Positions 44,797 through 54,087 of a DNA stretch of 64,000 bases are shown piece by piece. This DNA comes from Methylobacterium sp. UNC378MF (GTDB lineage: Bacteria; Pseudomonadota; Alphaproteobacteria; Rhizobiales; Beijerinckiaceae), in the NCBI RefSeq assembly GCF_900103195.1, contig NZ_FMWU01000004.1, positions 62,001 through 126,000 on the forward strand, read 5' to 3'. The position numbers and the translations under genes were made by a program. Numbering within the stretch: position 1 is the stretch's first letter; every line of letters starts with the position of its first letter. Under the pieces are notes generated by a model. It ran no database searches. It was not told the DNA's origin and saw only the letters and a program-made list of their open reading frames with translations.

Positions 44797-45384
44797 ATGA
44801 CGGCGATGGTGATGAACCGGCGCGCTTTGCTCCTCGCACTCGGCTCGACTCTGGCGCTCGGCGGCTGCTTGCGACCGAGCTTCCGCACCGACCAGCTCGA
44901 TGCCACCGGCACCGGCTCGATCGCGGCCCGCTACACGCTGGCGGCGGGCGACAAGCTGCGGGTGATCGTTTTCGGACAGGACAACCTGTCGAATATTTAC
45001 GCCGTCGATGGCGGCGGTCGCATCGCCATGCCGCTGATCGGGACCGTGCAGGTCGGTGGTCAGACGACGGCCCAGGCGGCCAAGGCGATTGAGGCCAAGC
45101 TGGCCTCCGGATTCGTGCGCGAGCCGCACGTCACCGTGGAGGTGGACGCGTATCGGCCCTTCTACATCCTCGGGGAAGTCACCACCTCCGGTCAGTACCC
45201 GTTCGTGAACGGCATGACCGTGGAGACGGCAGTGGCGATCGCCGCTGGCTTTGGCCCCCGCGCGGCCAGGGATTATGCCATCCTGACCCGTGACGCCGGT
45301 GGATCGCTGGTTTCGGGAATCGTGCCGATGACCTACGCGGTCCGCCCGGGCGACACGATCGTCATCAAGGAACGCTTCTTCTGA
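44797..45384 (+). CDS. Wza-like polysaccharide export lipoprotein (195 aa)
   Basis: A lipoprotein signal with a cysteine at position 24 (LALGSTLALGGC) is followed by the poly-export domain: YTLAAGDKLRVIVFGQDNLSNIYAVDGGGRIAMPLIGTVQVGG, REPHVTVEVDAYRPFYILGEVTTSGQYPFVNGMTVETAVAIAAGFG and a final SLBB-like segment. It lacks the long C-terminal parts of E. coli Wza, so it is the short periplasmic/outer-membrane form. It exports the polymer controlled by the Wzz-like protein divergently encoded. ATG 44797 has no clear ribosome site; ATG 44812 is an alternative. Confidence 0.87.
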   Translation: MTAMVMNRRALLLALGSTLALGGCLRPSFRTDQLDATGTGSIAARYTLAAGDKLRVIVFGQDNLSNIYAVDGGGRIAMPLIGTVQVGGQTTAQAAKAIEAKLASGFVREPHVTVEVDAYRPFYILGEVTTSGQYPFVNGMTVETAVAIAAGFGPRAARDYAILTRDAGGSLVSGIVPMTYAVRPGDTIVIKERFF

Positions 45385-45394
45385 GCGGTTACGG

Positions 45395-46042
45395 TCATTG
45401 CCCGCTCTGCCACGGGTTGATGATCCGCATGGCAGTCCTCTGGGCAGGGATCGGTGTCGCCACCTCCGGCATCGGCTGCTTGGCGCGCGCCAGCATCCGC
45501 CGAGCCTCCTGCCCGGGCAGGGCACCCACGGGCGTGAACAGGCCGGCCAGGACCTTGCGGGTGCCCCGGCTGACGAAACGCGAGTTCTGGACCGGCTCGA
45601 AATCCCGGATCGCGTGACGCTTGTCGGGATTTCCGGTGAAGACCCGGGCGCCGGAATTCAGGACGACGATGTCGCCGGGCCGCAGCGTCTCGTCCTTCAG
45701 GAGCGCCGCCGTCGCGCCGGCTTTCATGTCGAGGGGCGTCTGGCGCTCGCTGATTTCCCGCTCCTTAATACGGATCTTCACCGGAAGCGCCGCGTAGCGG
45801 GTCTGGAAGCGCCGACGCGCGGCTCCGAGCCGCGGAGTCGCATGCCGACCGAAGACGCGGTTCTCGAAGGTGCGGGCTTGCGCCGGTGCAGGCTGGGCCT
45901 GCTGGGCCTGCTGGGCTGGCGGACGGGCACCGAACAGCATTTCGAGGAAGCCGAGCTCGGCCGCCTGGGCGCGGATCGCCGTGCCGGCGAGAAGGCCGCC
46001 AGCCGTCATGACGGCGAGCAGACAGCTCGTGCGAAGCCTCAT
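45395..46042 (-). CDS. Secreted hypothetical protein (215 aa)
   Basis: ATG 46042 follows GGAGGG at a short spacing. A signal peptide (SCLLAVMTAGGLLAGTAIRAQA) leads to a Gln/Ala-rich linker, a basic region with RFQTRYAALPVKIRIKERE, and a conserved-looking block LLKDETLRPGDIVVLNSGARVFTGNPDKRHAIRDFEPV. The GDIVVLNSGARVFTG segment resembles a small beta domain. The end is IINPWQSGQ. Probably periplasmic; no family recognised. It ends 10 bases past the Wza-like stop, convergent with it. Confidence 0.65.
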   Translation of the reverse strand: MRLRTSCLLAVMTAGGLLAGTAIRAQAAELGFLEMLFGARPPAQQAQQAQPAPAQARTFENRVFGRHATPRLGAARRRFQTRYAALPVKIRIKEREISERQTPLDMKAGATAALLKDETLRPGDIVVLNSGARVFTGNPDKRHAIRDFEPVQNSRFVSRGTRKVLAGLFTPVGALPGQEARRMLARAKQPMPEVATPIPAQRTAMRIINPWQSGQ

Positions 46043-46216
46043 AGGACCCTCCGGAAGCGACGCCCGACGTGAGCATCCGACCCTCAACCGCAAGGCGTAC
46101 TGGAGGGTTCCGGATGATTTACGATCTGCTTAGAGACGGCGCCCACTACCGAAACTGTGCGGTATTCGACAACATAGCCGGTGGCGATGTTACCGTTCAG
46201 GCGCATGAGGATTCGG

Positions 46217-46465
46217 TCAGCCCGGGGCGGACTGCTCGCCCTCGCCGATGCAATCAAGGGCGCGCTCTACGGCACTCACGGCATCCAGAAGATGCTGGAC
46301 CGTCCGCTCGACTTCGAGGGCGGGCCGCCCCATGGCGGCGGCCCGGGCGCTCACATCCTCGAGCTGGTCCAAGAGGGCGAGAAGATCGCCGGCTACGGTC
46401 ACGACCTCGCAACGGGCGAGGCGGGTCACGGTCGGGCGCGGACGGAAGGGCAAGACGTTGCTCAT
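46217..46465 (-). CDS. Small helical hypothetical protein (82 aa)
   Basis: From ATG 46465: MSNVLPFRPRPTVTRL, then long predicted helices (VAGDLLALLDQLEDVSARAAAM and VERTVQHLLDAVSAVERALD). Codon use is G/C-ending and the protein has no signal peptide. The VLPFRPRP entry is common to small alphaproteobacterial regulators, but no family can be named. Confidence 0.5.
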   Translation of the reverse strand: MSNVLPFRPRPTVTRLARCEVVTVAGDLLALLDQLEDVSARAAAMGRPALEVERTVQHLLDAVSAVERALDCIGEGEQSAPG

Positions 46466-46734
46466 TGCGGAGGGTTGTCGCCCGAAACCGTCTGGATTCG
46501 CCAGGGGGAACGCGCCGCGCTCAACATGATTGGCCGGCCGTATCCGCTGCAAACCGGGCGTGTGGTGGATTTTCCGTGGCCGCTGCGCATCGGAGGCGGC
46601 AGAACGGATTTACACGTTGCGCGCGACCTTGACGGACACGCCTGTGGGCTGACCATGCCGCGACATCCCTCGTCTGGGCCTCGTCCGGCTGAAGCCGGTT
46701 CGACGTCCGGCCCCGGCAGGCTTCAGGATTCGCG

Positions 46735-46953
46735 ATGCGCTTGACCCTTCTCGCCCTTTCCGCCCTGGCTCTCGGCGGCCTGTGCGCCTGCACGACCAGC
46801 GACGGGCCGGATTCCCGCAGCGGGCTCGCCGAGAGCTTCAACCTCGACAATTACCGGGCTTCCGGCAACACCAACGGCACCCAGACCCGCCGGGACGTGA
46901 ACCGCGCCTATACCCAGCCGACCCTGCCGACGATCGGCAACCGCGGGATGTGA
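46735..46953 (+). CDS. Small lipoprotein (72 aa)
   Basis: Signal sequence MRLTLLALSALALGGLCAC with the lipobox cysteine at 19, then a polar chain with Asn and Thr (ASGNTNGTQTRRDVNRAYTQP). The mature Thr at +2 suggests outer-membrane sorting. No homology recognised. The start context contains CAGGATT, weakly Shine-Dalgarno-like. Confidence 0.65.
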   Translation: MRLTLLALSALALGGLCACTTSDGPDSRSGLAESFNLDNYRASGNTNGTQTRRDVNRAYTQPTLPTIGNRGM

Positions 46954-46972
46954 CCCCCGCGGCCATGCCGCG

Positions 46973-48040
46973 TCACCGCTTGGCGAGCGCGTCCGCGAAG
47001 GCGGCAATCCGGTTGCGGGCATAGACCGGCAGCCCGGCGCTGATCGAGTTGCCGGTATTGAAGCTGGAATTGCCCATCAGCACCTGGGCGGGCAGCAGGT
47101 TCTTCAGAACCGGAACACGGGCGTACTCGGCCTTTCGATCGAGGACATCACCCTTGATGGCGAGCGCCATGTAGGTGGTGACCACCGTCTTGGTCGGATC
47201 GTTCGGCATGGGCTGGAACACGGCCAGGAATTTGCCGAAGCGCAGGATCTGGTTAACCCAGAAGATCGTCTGTTCCAGCCCGCCTGTGACGGTGGTGTCG
47301 ATCTTGGTGAGCGCCTTGAGCGGGACGCCCTGGTCCGGCCCGAGCACCCGCAGCTCACTCTGGAACGAGACGAACTCGGCGATCTTCTTTGCCGACCCGT
47401 CCTCCAGCTTGTTGGCGAGCTTCACCCCGAGCGGCAGCTTGCCCTCGAGGTCGTAGCGCGACTCGATGCAGGCGCCTTCGCCCTCGCACCACGGCCGGTC
47501 GGGACGCTTGGCGAAGGCGGCAGCGGGATCCTTGTTGGGGGTCACATCGGCGGCCGCGATGGCGCGGTGCTTGATCGCCGGATCCATCTTCTGAACGAAG
47601 GCGAGGTTGGCGAAGGCCAGGAGGTCGATCGCCTCGGGCGGCCGCGGGACCACGAAGCGCCCTTCGGCGACATAGACCTTGAGCGTTTCGTGCCGGGGCT
47701 TCGTCACGCCGTTCACCGTGACCGTATAATCCGGCTCCTTGTAGCCGGGATAGGGAGCGAGCGCGGCCGCCTCGGCGGGCCGCGCCTTCTGCCAGTCGAG
47801 ATACGGGATCAGGCCGTTCTCGGGCGCCGACGGGTTGTCGCGGTGGTCGGTGAACAGGATCTGACCCGGCTTGATCGCGGCCGGATCGACAGCCGTGACC
47901 GAGGGCACATCCTTGACCCGCTCGGGTGCCGGCGCCGTGTTGGCGGCGGGTGTCTGAGCGCGCGCCGGCATGGCCGGGAGCGTGGCCGTGATGGCGGCCG
48001 CAAGGGCGGCAGAGAACTGCTGACGCAACGGGATTCTCAT
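46973..48040 (-). CDS. Secreted hypothetical protein (355 aa)
   Basis: A signal peptide (QFSAALAAAITATLPAMPARA) precedes a mature chain with conserved-looking blocks: KPGQILFTDHRDNPSAPENGLIPYLDWQKARP, VTKPRHETLKVYVAEGRFVVPRPPEAIDLLAFANLAF, FVSFQSELRVL and TKIDTTVTGGLEQTIFWVNQILRFGKFLAVFQPMP. Probably periplasmic. It lies 16 bases downstream of the large penicillin-binding protein gene on the same strand, so they are likely co-transcribed and it may serve envelope function. No family named. Confidence 0.65.
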   Translation of the reverse strand: MRIPLRQQFSAALAAAITATLPAMPARAQTPAANTAPAPERVKDVPSVTAVDPAAIKPGQILFTDHRDNPSAPENGLIPYLDWQKARPAEAAALAPYPGYKEPDYTVTVNGVTKPRHETLKVYVAEGRFVVPRPPEAIDLLAFANLAFVQKMDPAIKHRAIAAADVTPNKDPAAAFAKRPDRPWCEGEGACIESRYDLEGKLPLGVKLANKLEDGSAKKIAEFVSFQSELRVLGPDQGVPLKALTKIDTTVTGGLEQTIFWVNQILRFGKFLAVFQPMPNDPTKTVVTTYMALAIKGDVLDRKAEYARVPVLKNLLPAQVLMGNSSFNTGNSISAGLPVYARNRIAAFADALAKR

Positions 48041-48056
48041 CTGTCGGGGAGGGCAG

Positions 48057-51000
48057 TCAGTAACCGGGGTCTTCGCCGAACAGGTAGTCCGGATCGCGGC
48101 GGCGCGGCCGGCGCACGTCGTCATCCCCGCCGAAGGGCGAACGGCTGGTCTGACCGGGCCAGGGCTTGTAGGGATCCTCGCCGGTGAGATCCATATCGCC
48201 CTGCGCGCGGCGGCTGCGCGGCGCCGGTCGCTCGCCGAACGGGTCCAGGAAGTCGGCCCGCGGCCGCTCGCCGGTCATGTTGCCGTAATAGTCGCCGGCC
48301 ACGCTCGCGCCGTCGTCGCCCGCGAGGTCGCCGTCCTCGGCGTCGGGCCGCATGGCGTAGAGCGTCTCGCGCGGCACGAGGCGGTATTGCGTGTCGGCCA
48401 TGCGACCGTCACCGCTGGTGCGGAAATGCTCGAGGAAGGCGCCGCCTGCGACCCGCACGCCGCTGCGCGGATCGATCGGGAGATCGGCTATGAAGGGCCG
48501 CGCCTCGGAGGAGGGGCCCCGCAGCGGCGTCTTGCCGATGCCGTTGGCCCAGGCCGATTGCAGGATCGCCGCGGCGATCGGCACCGAGACGTGGCCGCCG
48601 GTCTGGCCGCGGCCGAGGGTCTTACGGGTGCCGTCGGCGTTGTCGTAGCCGACCCAGACAATCACGGAGATCTCGTTAGTCAGGCCGGCGAACCAGGCGT
48701 CGTTCTCGTTCTCCGAGGTGCCGGTCTTGCCGGCCACGTAGGCAGAGACCTTCGACAGCGCTGCCGCGGTGCCGTGCTGGGTGACGCCCTGCAGCATGGT
48801 CTTGAGCTGGTAGAAGGCCACACGGTCCGCCGAAGCGATGCGCACCGGCTCCTTGGCGGCGCGCGCGTAGAGCGGCTTGCCGTCCCGCTCGACGGATTCG
48901 AGCGCGTAGGGTGCCGGTCGCGCGCCCTCGTTGGCAACCGCCGCGTAAAAGCCCGCGAGATCGAGCATCCGCACCGGCTGCGCGCCGAGCACGAAGGGGT
49001 AATAGGGTTCGCACTCCGCATAAATCTGTGCCTCGAGGGCGATGTCGCAGACCCGCTTCAGGCTCGCCGGCGCCTTTGGGGCGATCCCGCCCTGGAGCAG
49101 GCGGGCGGTGACGAGGTTCTTCGAGAATTCGAGGCCGCGCCGCAGGGTGGTGGGGCCGGACCCGCCGCCCTCGTAGTTCTTCGGCGTCCAGGAATCGCCG
49201 GTCCCGCCGATCGGCGGCAGTGTGACGGCCGAATCCATCACCAGGGTGTTCGGCTGCAGGCCGGCATTGAGCGCCGCGAGGTAGGTCAGCGGCTTCAGGG
49301 TCGAGCCGGGCTGGCGCACCGTCTGGGTGACGCGGTTGAGCTGGCTCAACGGGTAGGAGAAGCCGCCGGCCATCGCGAGGATCCGGCCGGTCTGGTTCTC
49401 CAGCACCAGCGCCGCGCCCTGGACGGTGGGGCGCACGCGGATCTGCGCGCGCAGGCCACCCTTGCCCGAAGCGACCTTCACGCGGATCACGTCGTAGAGC
49501 TGCAGCTTGCTCCGGGCGATGCCGGGGTCGAGGAGAGCGGTGCGGCCGTCGGAGAGACCGACCTTCATGCCGCCGCGCCCTGTCTCCAGCACCACCGCCA
49601 TCGGCCAGTGGACGTCGTAGAGGACGGGGCGGGCGCTCTCCAGCGCCAGGAGCCAGGCCGGCTTCTTCTGGGGCGCAGCCGCGACTTTCTCGCCACGACG
49701 GGCCTTCGCGTCGGGCCGAGGCGGTTCCGTCCGTGCCCCGGTGACCGCGGGCGCGGCCTGGGCGGCCCCTTCCGGCGCCGGGGTCGCGGCCTGGATCCGG
49801 CGGATGCTGTCGGCGAGGTTGAGTTCGGGCCCTGTGAACACCTGACGGCCGGTGGAGCGCTCGTAATTGGCGAGACCGTCCTGAAGCGCCTCCTCGACAC
49901 CGCGCTGCAGGCCCGCATTGATCGTCGACCGGACGGTCAGCGAGCCGGAGGTCAGGGACTCCACTCCCGCGAAGGTGCGCGCCTCGCGGTTGAGGAAATC
50001 CACCACGTAGAAGCCGGAATCGCGCCGCGCGGTCTCGATCGGTTTCAGCCCGAGATCGACCTTGATCGCCGCGGCCATCTCGGATTCCGTGATGGCGCCC
50101 TCTTCCTTGAGGCGGGCCAGCACGTAGGCGCGCCGCTCGCGCGCCCGGTCCGGGTACTTGTCGGGGCTGTAGAAGTTCGGCCCCTTGGGCATGCCGGCGA
50201 GCAACGCCGCCTCCGGCAGGGTGAGCTGCCCGACCGGCTTCCCGAAATAGCTCTGCGCCGCCATCTCGATGCCGTAGGCGCCGCGGCCGAGATAGATGCC
50301 GTTGAGGTAGAGGCCGAGAATCTGCGGCTTCGTGAGAATCCGCTCCAGGCGCGACGCGACGATCATCTCGCGGATCTTGCGCTCGTAGGTGACGTCGTCG
50401 CCCACTGAGAGATTCTTGACCACCTGCTGGGTGATGGTCGAGCCGCCGGCCGGCCGGCCAGGCGAGGCCAGGTTGGCGATGAAGGCGCGGATCACGCCGC
50501 GCTCGTCGATGCCGTGATGGGTCTCGAAACGCTTGTCCTCGGCGGCGATGAACGCCTTCTGCACGAGGGCCGGGATGGAGGTGATCGGCACGACGATCCG
50601 ACGGCCGTTCGCCTCGGAGGCTTCGGCAAAGGGTTTGCCGGCGCCGTCGAGAATCCGCGTCATGCCCGGCAGCGCCTTGTCGCGCAGGGCCTCGGCGCTG
50701 GGCAGGTCCTTGGTGGCGTTGTCGTAGAATTCGATCACCGCCTTGGCGTCGAACGGCGAGTTCGCCGGGTTCTCACCCTTGCAGAACTGCTTGTAGCTCG
50801 TATTCAGCTCGTTCAGGTCGAGCCCGTGGAGGATCTTCGGCGCGGCCGGACCGGCGACGGTCGACGGATCCTCCATGGCGGTGGTGATCAGCTCGTCGAG
50901 ATTGATGTCCTCGATGTCGAAGGCCTTGCGCATATGGGCGCAGCCGTCGCGCAGGAGCCGCACCACTTCGGGCCCGTCCGTGGCGGGATCGAACCGCGTC

Positions 51001-51077
51001 CGGACCGCATCCGGCCGGGTCGTGACCTGGCTCAGCGTCAGGGCGGTCGCGAACAGCTTGATCAGAATGGCGTTCAT
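48057..51077 (-). CDS. Class A penicillin-binding protein (transglycosylase-transpeptidase), long N-terminus (1006 aa)
   Basis: Bifunctional murein synthase. The GT51 domain has Glu180 in the AAEDKRFETHHGID motif, then GGSTITQQVVKN, ERKIREMIVASRLE and LGLYLNGIYLGRGAYGIEMAAQSYFGK. The transpeptidase has serine in GSTLK (the S-x-x-K motif), FSKNLV as S-x-N and KTGTSENENDAWF as K-T-G. The catalytic Glu is about 95 residues farther in than in typical PBP1a, and the N-terminus (MNAILIKLFATALTLSQ) is a weak signal rather than a cytoplasmic tail plus helix. The C-terminus is a disordered Arg/Asp-rich tail. It crosslinks periplasmic peptidoglycan. A secreted protein gene follows. Confidence 0.92.
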   Translation of the reverse strand: MNAILIKLFATALTLSQVTTRPDAVRTRFDPATDGPEVVRLLRDGCAHMRKAFDIEDINLDELITTAMEDPSTVAGPAAPKILHGLDLNELNTSYKQFCKGENPANSPFDAKAVIEFYDNATKDLPSAEALRDKALPGMTRILDGAGKPFAEASEANGRRIVVPITSIPALVQKAFIAAEDKRFETHHGIDERGVIRAFIANLASPGRPAGGSTITQQVVKNLSVGDDVTYERKIREMIVASRLERILTKPQILGLYLNGIYLGRGAYGIEMAAQSYFGKPVGQLTLPEAALLAGMPKGPNFYSPDKYPDRARERRAYVLARLKEEGAITESEMAAAIKVDLGLKPIETARRDSGFYVVDFLNREARTFAGVESLTSGSLTVRSTINAGLQRGVEEALQDGLANYERSTGRQVFTGPELNLADSIRRIQAATPAPEGAAQAAPAVTGARTEPPRPDAKARRGEKVAAAPQKKPAWLLALESARPVLYDVHWPMAVVLETGRGGMKVGLSDGRTALLDPGIARSKLQLYDVIRVKVASGKGGLRAQIRVRPTVQGAALVLENQTGRILAMAGGFSYPLSQLNRVTQTVRQPGSTLKPLTYLAALNAGLQPNTLVMDSAVTLPPIGGTGDSWTPKNYEGGGSGPTTLRRGLEFSKNLVTARLLQGGIAPKAPASLKRVCDIALEAQIYAECEPYYPFVLGAQPVRMLDLAGFYAAVANEGARPAPYALESVERDGKPLYARAAKEPVRIASADRVAFYQLKTMLQGVTQHGTAAALSKVSAYVAGKTGTSENENDAWFAGLTNEISVIVWVGYDNADGTRKTLGRGQTGGHVSVPIAAAILQSAWANGIGKTPLRGPSSEARPFIADLPIDPRSGVRVAGGAFLEHFRTSGDGRMADTQYRLVPRETLYAMRPDAEDGDLAGDDGASVAGDYYGNMTGERPRADFLDPFGERPAPRSRRAQGDMDLTGEDPYKPWPGQTSRSPFGGDDDVRRPRRRDPDYLFGEDPGY

Positions 51078-51229
51078 ACGGGCCGGGATCGGGGGACGCG
51101 ACGGGGTGCGGACCTTTCGGGTGCGCGCCTGAACAGGGCGTGCACAACGCGGCTGATTTAAGGAGATTCCGAACGGCAACGCTTTGGCCGGGTCCCACGT
51201 TCGTGAGGCGTGACGACGCCGGGGGGCTC

Positions 51230-52897
51230 ATGATCAACGACCTGTGGTACAAGAACGCGATCATCTATTGTCTGTCCGTCGGCACCTTCATGGATGCCAA
51301 CGGAGACGGAATCGGTGACTTCGCCGGCCTGGAGCGCCGGCTGGACTACATCCAGGGCCTGGGCGCCACCGCGATCTGGCTGATGCCCTTCCAGCCCTCG
51401 CCCAAGAAGGACGGCGGCTACGACATCGCCGACTATTACGGCGTCGATCCGGATTACGGCTCGCTCGGCGACTTCGTCGCCTTCACCCACGCTGCCAAGC
51501 AGCGGGGCCTGCGCGTCCTCATCGACCTCGTGGTCAACCACACCTCGGATCAGCACCCGTGGTTCCGGTCGGCCCGGTCCGACCCGGACTCGCCTTTCCG
51601 CAACTGGTACGTCTGGTCGAAGGATCGGCCGGCCACCGCCGACGAGGGCATGGTCTTCCCCGGCGTGCAGAAGACCACCTGGACCTACGATTCGAAAGCG
51701 AAGGCCTGGTACTTCCACCGCTTCTTCAACTTCCAGCCGGATCTCAACACCGCCAATCCGGAGGTGGTGGCCGAGATCCTGAAGATCATGGGCTTCTGGA
51801 TCCAGCTCGGCGTCTCCGGCTTCCGCATGGACGCGGTGCCGTTCGTCATCGCCGAGAAGGGCGCCCATGTCGGCGGCAAGCCCCGCGAGCAATTCGAGAT
51901 GCTGCGCGACCTGCGCGAGTTTCTCCAGTGGCGCCAGGGCGACGCCATCATCCTGGCCGAGGCCAACATCCTGCCGAAACAGGACCTCGACTATTTCGGC
52001 GACGACGCCGATCGCATGCACATGATGTTCAACTTCCAGGTCAATCAGGCGACCTTCTACGCGCTGGCGGCCCATGACGCGCGGCCCCTGGTCAAGGCGA
52101 TCGAGCAGACGAAGCCCCGCCCGCTCTCCTGCCAGTGGGGCATCTTCCTGCGGAACCACGACGAGCTCGACCTGGGACGCCTGACCGGCAAGCAGCGCCA
52201 GGCCGTGTTCGACGCCTTCGGGCCCGAGAAGGGGATGCAGCTCTACGACCGCGGCATCCGCCGCCGCTTCGCGCCGATGCTGGCGGGCGATCCGCGCCGC
52301 ATCCGGCTCGCCTACTCCTTGATGTTCACGCTCCCGGGCACGCCGGTCCTGCGCTACGGAGACGAGATCGGCATGGGCGACGAGTTGGCGTTGCCGGAGC
52401 GCGACTGCGCCCGCACGCCGATGCAGTGGACGAGCGAGCACAACGGCGGCTTCTCGACGGCCCAGCGAACCGTGCTCCCGCTCATCGACCACGGGCCTTA
52501 CGGCTACACGCACGTGAACGTCGCCGACCAGCGCCACGAGGCGGGCTCGCTGCTCAACTGGATGCAGAGCATGATCCGGCAGCGCAAGGAGGTCCCGGAG
52601 ATCGGCTGGGGCGACGTCGTCGCGATGGAGACGGAGCGCCCCACGGTCCTGGCGCTGCGCTACGCTTGGCGCGGCAACGCAGTCCTCTGCGTCCACAATC
52701 TCGCGCCGGAGCCCGTCGAGGTCGCGATGGCGTCCGGATCCGACGATCCGGAGCACGACATCCTCGTCGACGTGCTCACCGGCTCGCGCAGCGAGGTCGG
52801 CGACGACGGCCGCCACTGCCTGTTCCTGGAAGGATACGGCTATCACTGGTTCCGCGTCGGCGGGCTCGACGCGCTGCTGAAGCGGAGGCCGGCGTGA
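51230..52897 (+). CDS. Alpha-amylase family (GH13) glucosidase / trehalose synthase-like (555 aa)
   Basis: GH13 barrel with all four regions. Region I is DLVVNHTS, region II GFRMDAVPF with the nucleophile Asp, region III IILAEANILP with the acid Glu, and region IV FLRNHDELDL. The start WYKNAIIYCLSVGTFMDANGDGIGDFAGL is that of trehalose synthase/oligo-1,6-glucosidase relatives. The length is shorter than bifunctional TreS-Pep2 forms and has no maltokinase part. No signal peptide, so intracellular; it probably acts on maltose, trehalose or related glucosides. ATG 51230 follows GGGGGG. Divergent from the PBP gene, no sugar-metabolism neighbours. Confidence 0.88.
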   Translation: MINDLWYKNAIIYCLSVGTFMDANGDGIGDFAGLERRLDYIQGLGATAIWLMPFQPSPKKDGGYDIADYYGVDPDYGSLGDFVAFTHAAKQRGLRVLIDLVVNHTSDQHPWFRSARSDPDSPFRNWYVWSKDRPATADEGMVFPGVQKTTWTYDSKAKAWYFHRFFNFQPDLNTANPEVVAEILKIMGFWIQLGVSGFRMDAVPFVIAEKGAHVGGKPREQFEMLRDLREFLQWRQGDAIILAEANILPKQDLDYFGDDADRMHMMFNFQVNQATFYALAAHDARPLVKAIEQTKPRPLSCQWGIFLRNHDELDLGRLTGKQRQAVFDAFGPEKGMQLYDRGIRRRFAPMLAGDPRRIRLAYSLMFTLPGTPVLRYGDEIGMGDELALPERDCARTPMQWTSEHNGGFSTAQRTVLPLIDHGPYGYTHVNVADQRHEAGSLLNWMQSMIRQRKEVPEIGWGDVVAMETERPTVLALRYAWRGNAVLCVHNLAPEPVEVAMASGSDDPEHDILVDVLTGSRSEVGDDGRHCLFLEGYGYHWFRVGGLDALLKRRPA

Positions 52898-52964
52898 GGA
52901 AAACCGGCGCCCGGCTCGCCCTCGGCCGGCGAAGACGGTAGGACACGCCCGAGCAAGGTGTAGC

Positions 52965-53348
52965 ATGGCCCGGACGAAGCATTATCCCTCGGACGCGACG
53001 ATCGCCGACATCCTGCCGGATCTCGCCGACGCTGAAGACTACCTGCGCCAGGTCCTGGTCACCATGCGGATGTGCCAGAAGCATTACGGCGACGCCTGGG
53101 TGCGGATCGGCGTGACCGGCCGGTCGCCGACGCCGTCCTACCGGATCGACCGGCCGGACGAGGCGGCACCGGGCGAAGCTGCCGTCGAGGCGGGCAGGAC
53201 TCTGTTCGGAGCCTACGGCGGACGGTCCCACGACCGGTTCACGCAGGTCAACACCGCGGAGACCCGCTGGAGCGCGCGGGCGCTCGGCATGGCCGAAATG
53301 CTGGCGCTTCACGACGGCCTGCGCCGCCCCAGGGGCGACGCGGCCTGA
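52965..53348 (+). CDS. Hypothetical protein (127 aa)
   Basis: A cytoplasmic, mixed alpha/beta protein starting MARTKHYPSDATIADILPDLADAEDYLRQVLVTMRMCQKHYGDAW. It then has a charged part with RPDEAAPGEAAVEAGRTLFGAYGG and a helical end (ALGMAEMLALHDGLRR). No signal peptide or membrane segment. A family cannot be named. Same strand as the GH13 gene with a gap of 67 bases. Confidence 0.6.
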   Translation: MARTKHYPSDATIADILPDLADAEDYLRQVLVTMRMCQKHYGDAWVRIGVTGRSPTPSYRIDRPDEAAPGEAAVEAGRTLFGAYGGRSHDRFTQVNTAETRWSARALGMAEMLALHDGLRRPRGDAA

Positions 53349-53437
53349 GCGCGGCGCACAGGGTGCCGCCCACCGGCGTTCTGCGCTAAACTGCGGTCGA
53401 GGGCGTCCGGAGCGGCGCTGCCAACACGCGGGACGAC

Positions 53438-54082
53438 ATGCCAGGTACGCCACGCGCCGGGATCATCCCGGTCACGCCCTTCCAGCAGAATTGCACCCTG
53501 ATCTGGGACGACGCCACCAAGGTCGGCGCCGTGGTCGATCCCGGCGGCGATCTCGACCGGATCGAGGCGGCGATCCGCGAGCAGGGCGTCACCGTGGAGA
53601 AGATCCTGCTGACCCATGGCCATGTCGACCACGCTGCCGGCGCCGACGAGCTGCGCGAGCGGCTCGGCGTGCCGATCGAGGGCCCGCATCAGGCCGACAA
53701 GTTCCTGCTCGATTCCCTGCCGGAGACGGCGGCGAATTACGGGCTCGGCGCGGCCCGTCCCGTCACGCCCGACCGCTGGCTCGACGAGGGCGATGCCGTG
53801 ACGGTCGGCGGCCTCGGCTTCGACATCCTCCACTGTCCCGGGCACTCGCCCGGCAGCGTGGTGTTCGTGAGCCGGGACGCGCGCTTCGCGCTGGTCGGCG
53901 ACGTGGTGTTCAAGGGCTCGGTCGGCCGCACTGACCTGCCTGGCGGCAACCACGAGCAGCTGATCCGGGCCATCAAGGACAAGGTGCTGCCGCTGGGCGA
54001 CGACGTTTCCTTCATCCCGGGCCACGGACCGACCAGCACGCTCGGCGAGGAGCGGGTCTCGAATCCGTTCCTGCAGGACTGA
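53438..54082 (+). CDS. Metallo-beta-lactamase-fold hydrolase (glyoxalase II-like) (214 aa)
   Basis: The metal motif THGHVDHAAG (H-x-H-x-D-H) stands near residue 60, followed by HCPGHSPGSVVFV with the later His, LVGDVVFKGSVGR with Asp and FIPGHGPTS. The entry PVTPFQQNCTLIWDDATKVGAVVDPGGD is typical of glyoxalase II and YcbL-like thioesterases. It would hydrolyse a glutathione thioester or related ester with two zinc ions. Followed after 5 bases by an aldo/keto reductase gene, so probably one operon. Confidence 0.88.
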   Translation: MPGTPRAGIIPVTPFQQNCTLIWDDATKVGAVVDPGGDLDRIEAAIREQGVTVEKILLTHGHVDHAAGADELRERLGVPIEGPHQADKFLLDSLPETAANYGLGAARPVTPDRWLDEGDAVTVGGLGFDILHCPGHSPGSVVFVSRDARFALVGDVVFKGSVGRTDLPGGNHEQLIRAIKDKVLPLGDDVSFIPGHGPTSTLGEERVSNPFLQD

Positions 54083-54087
54083 CGCCC

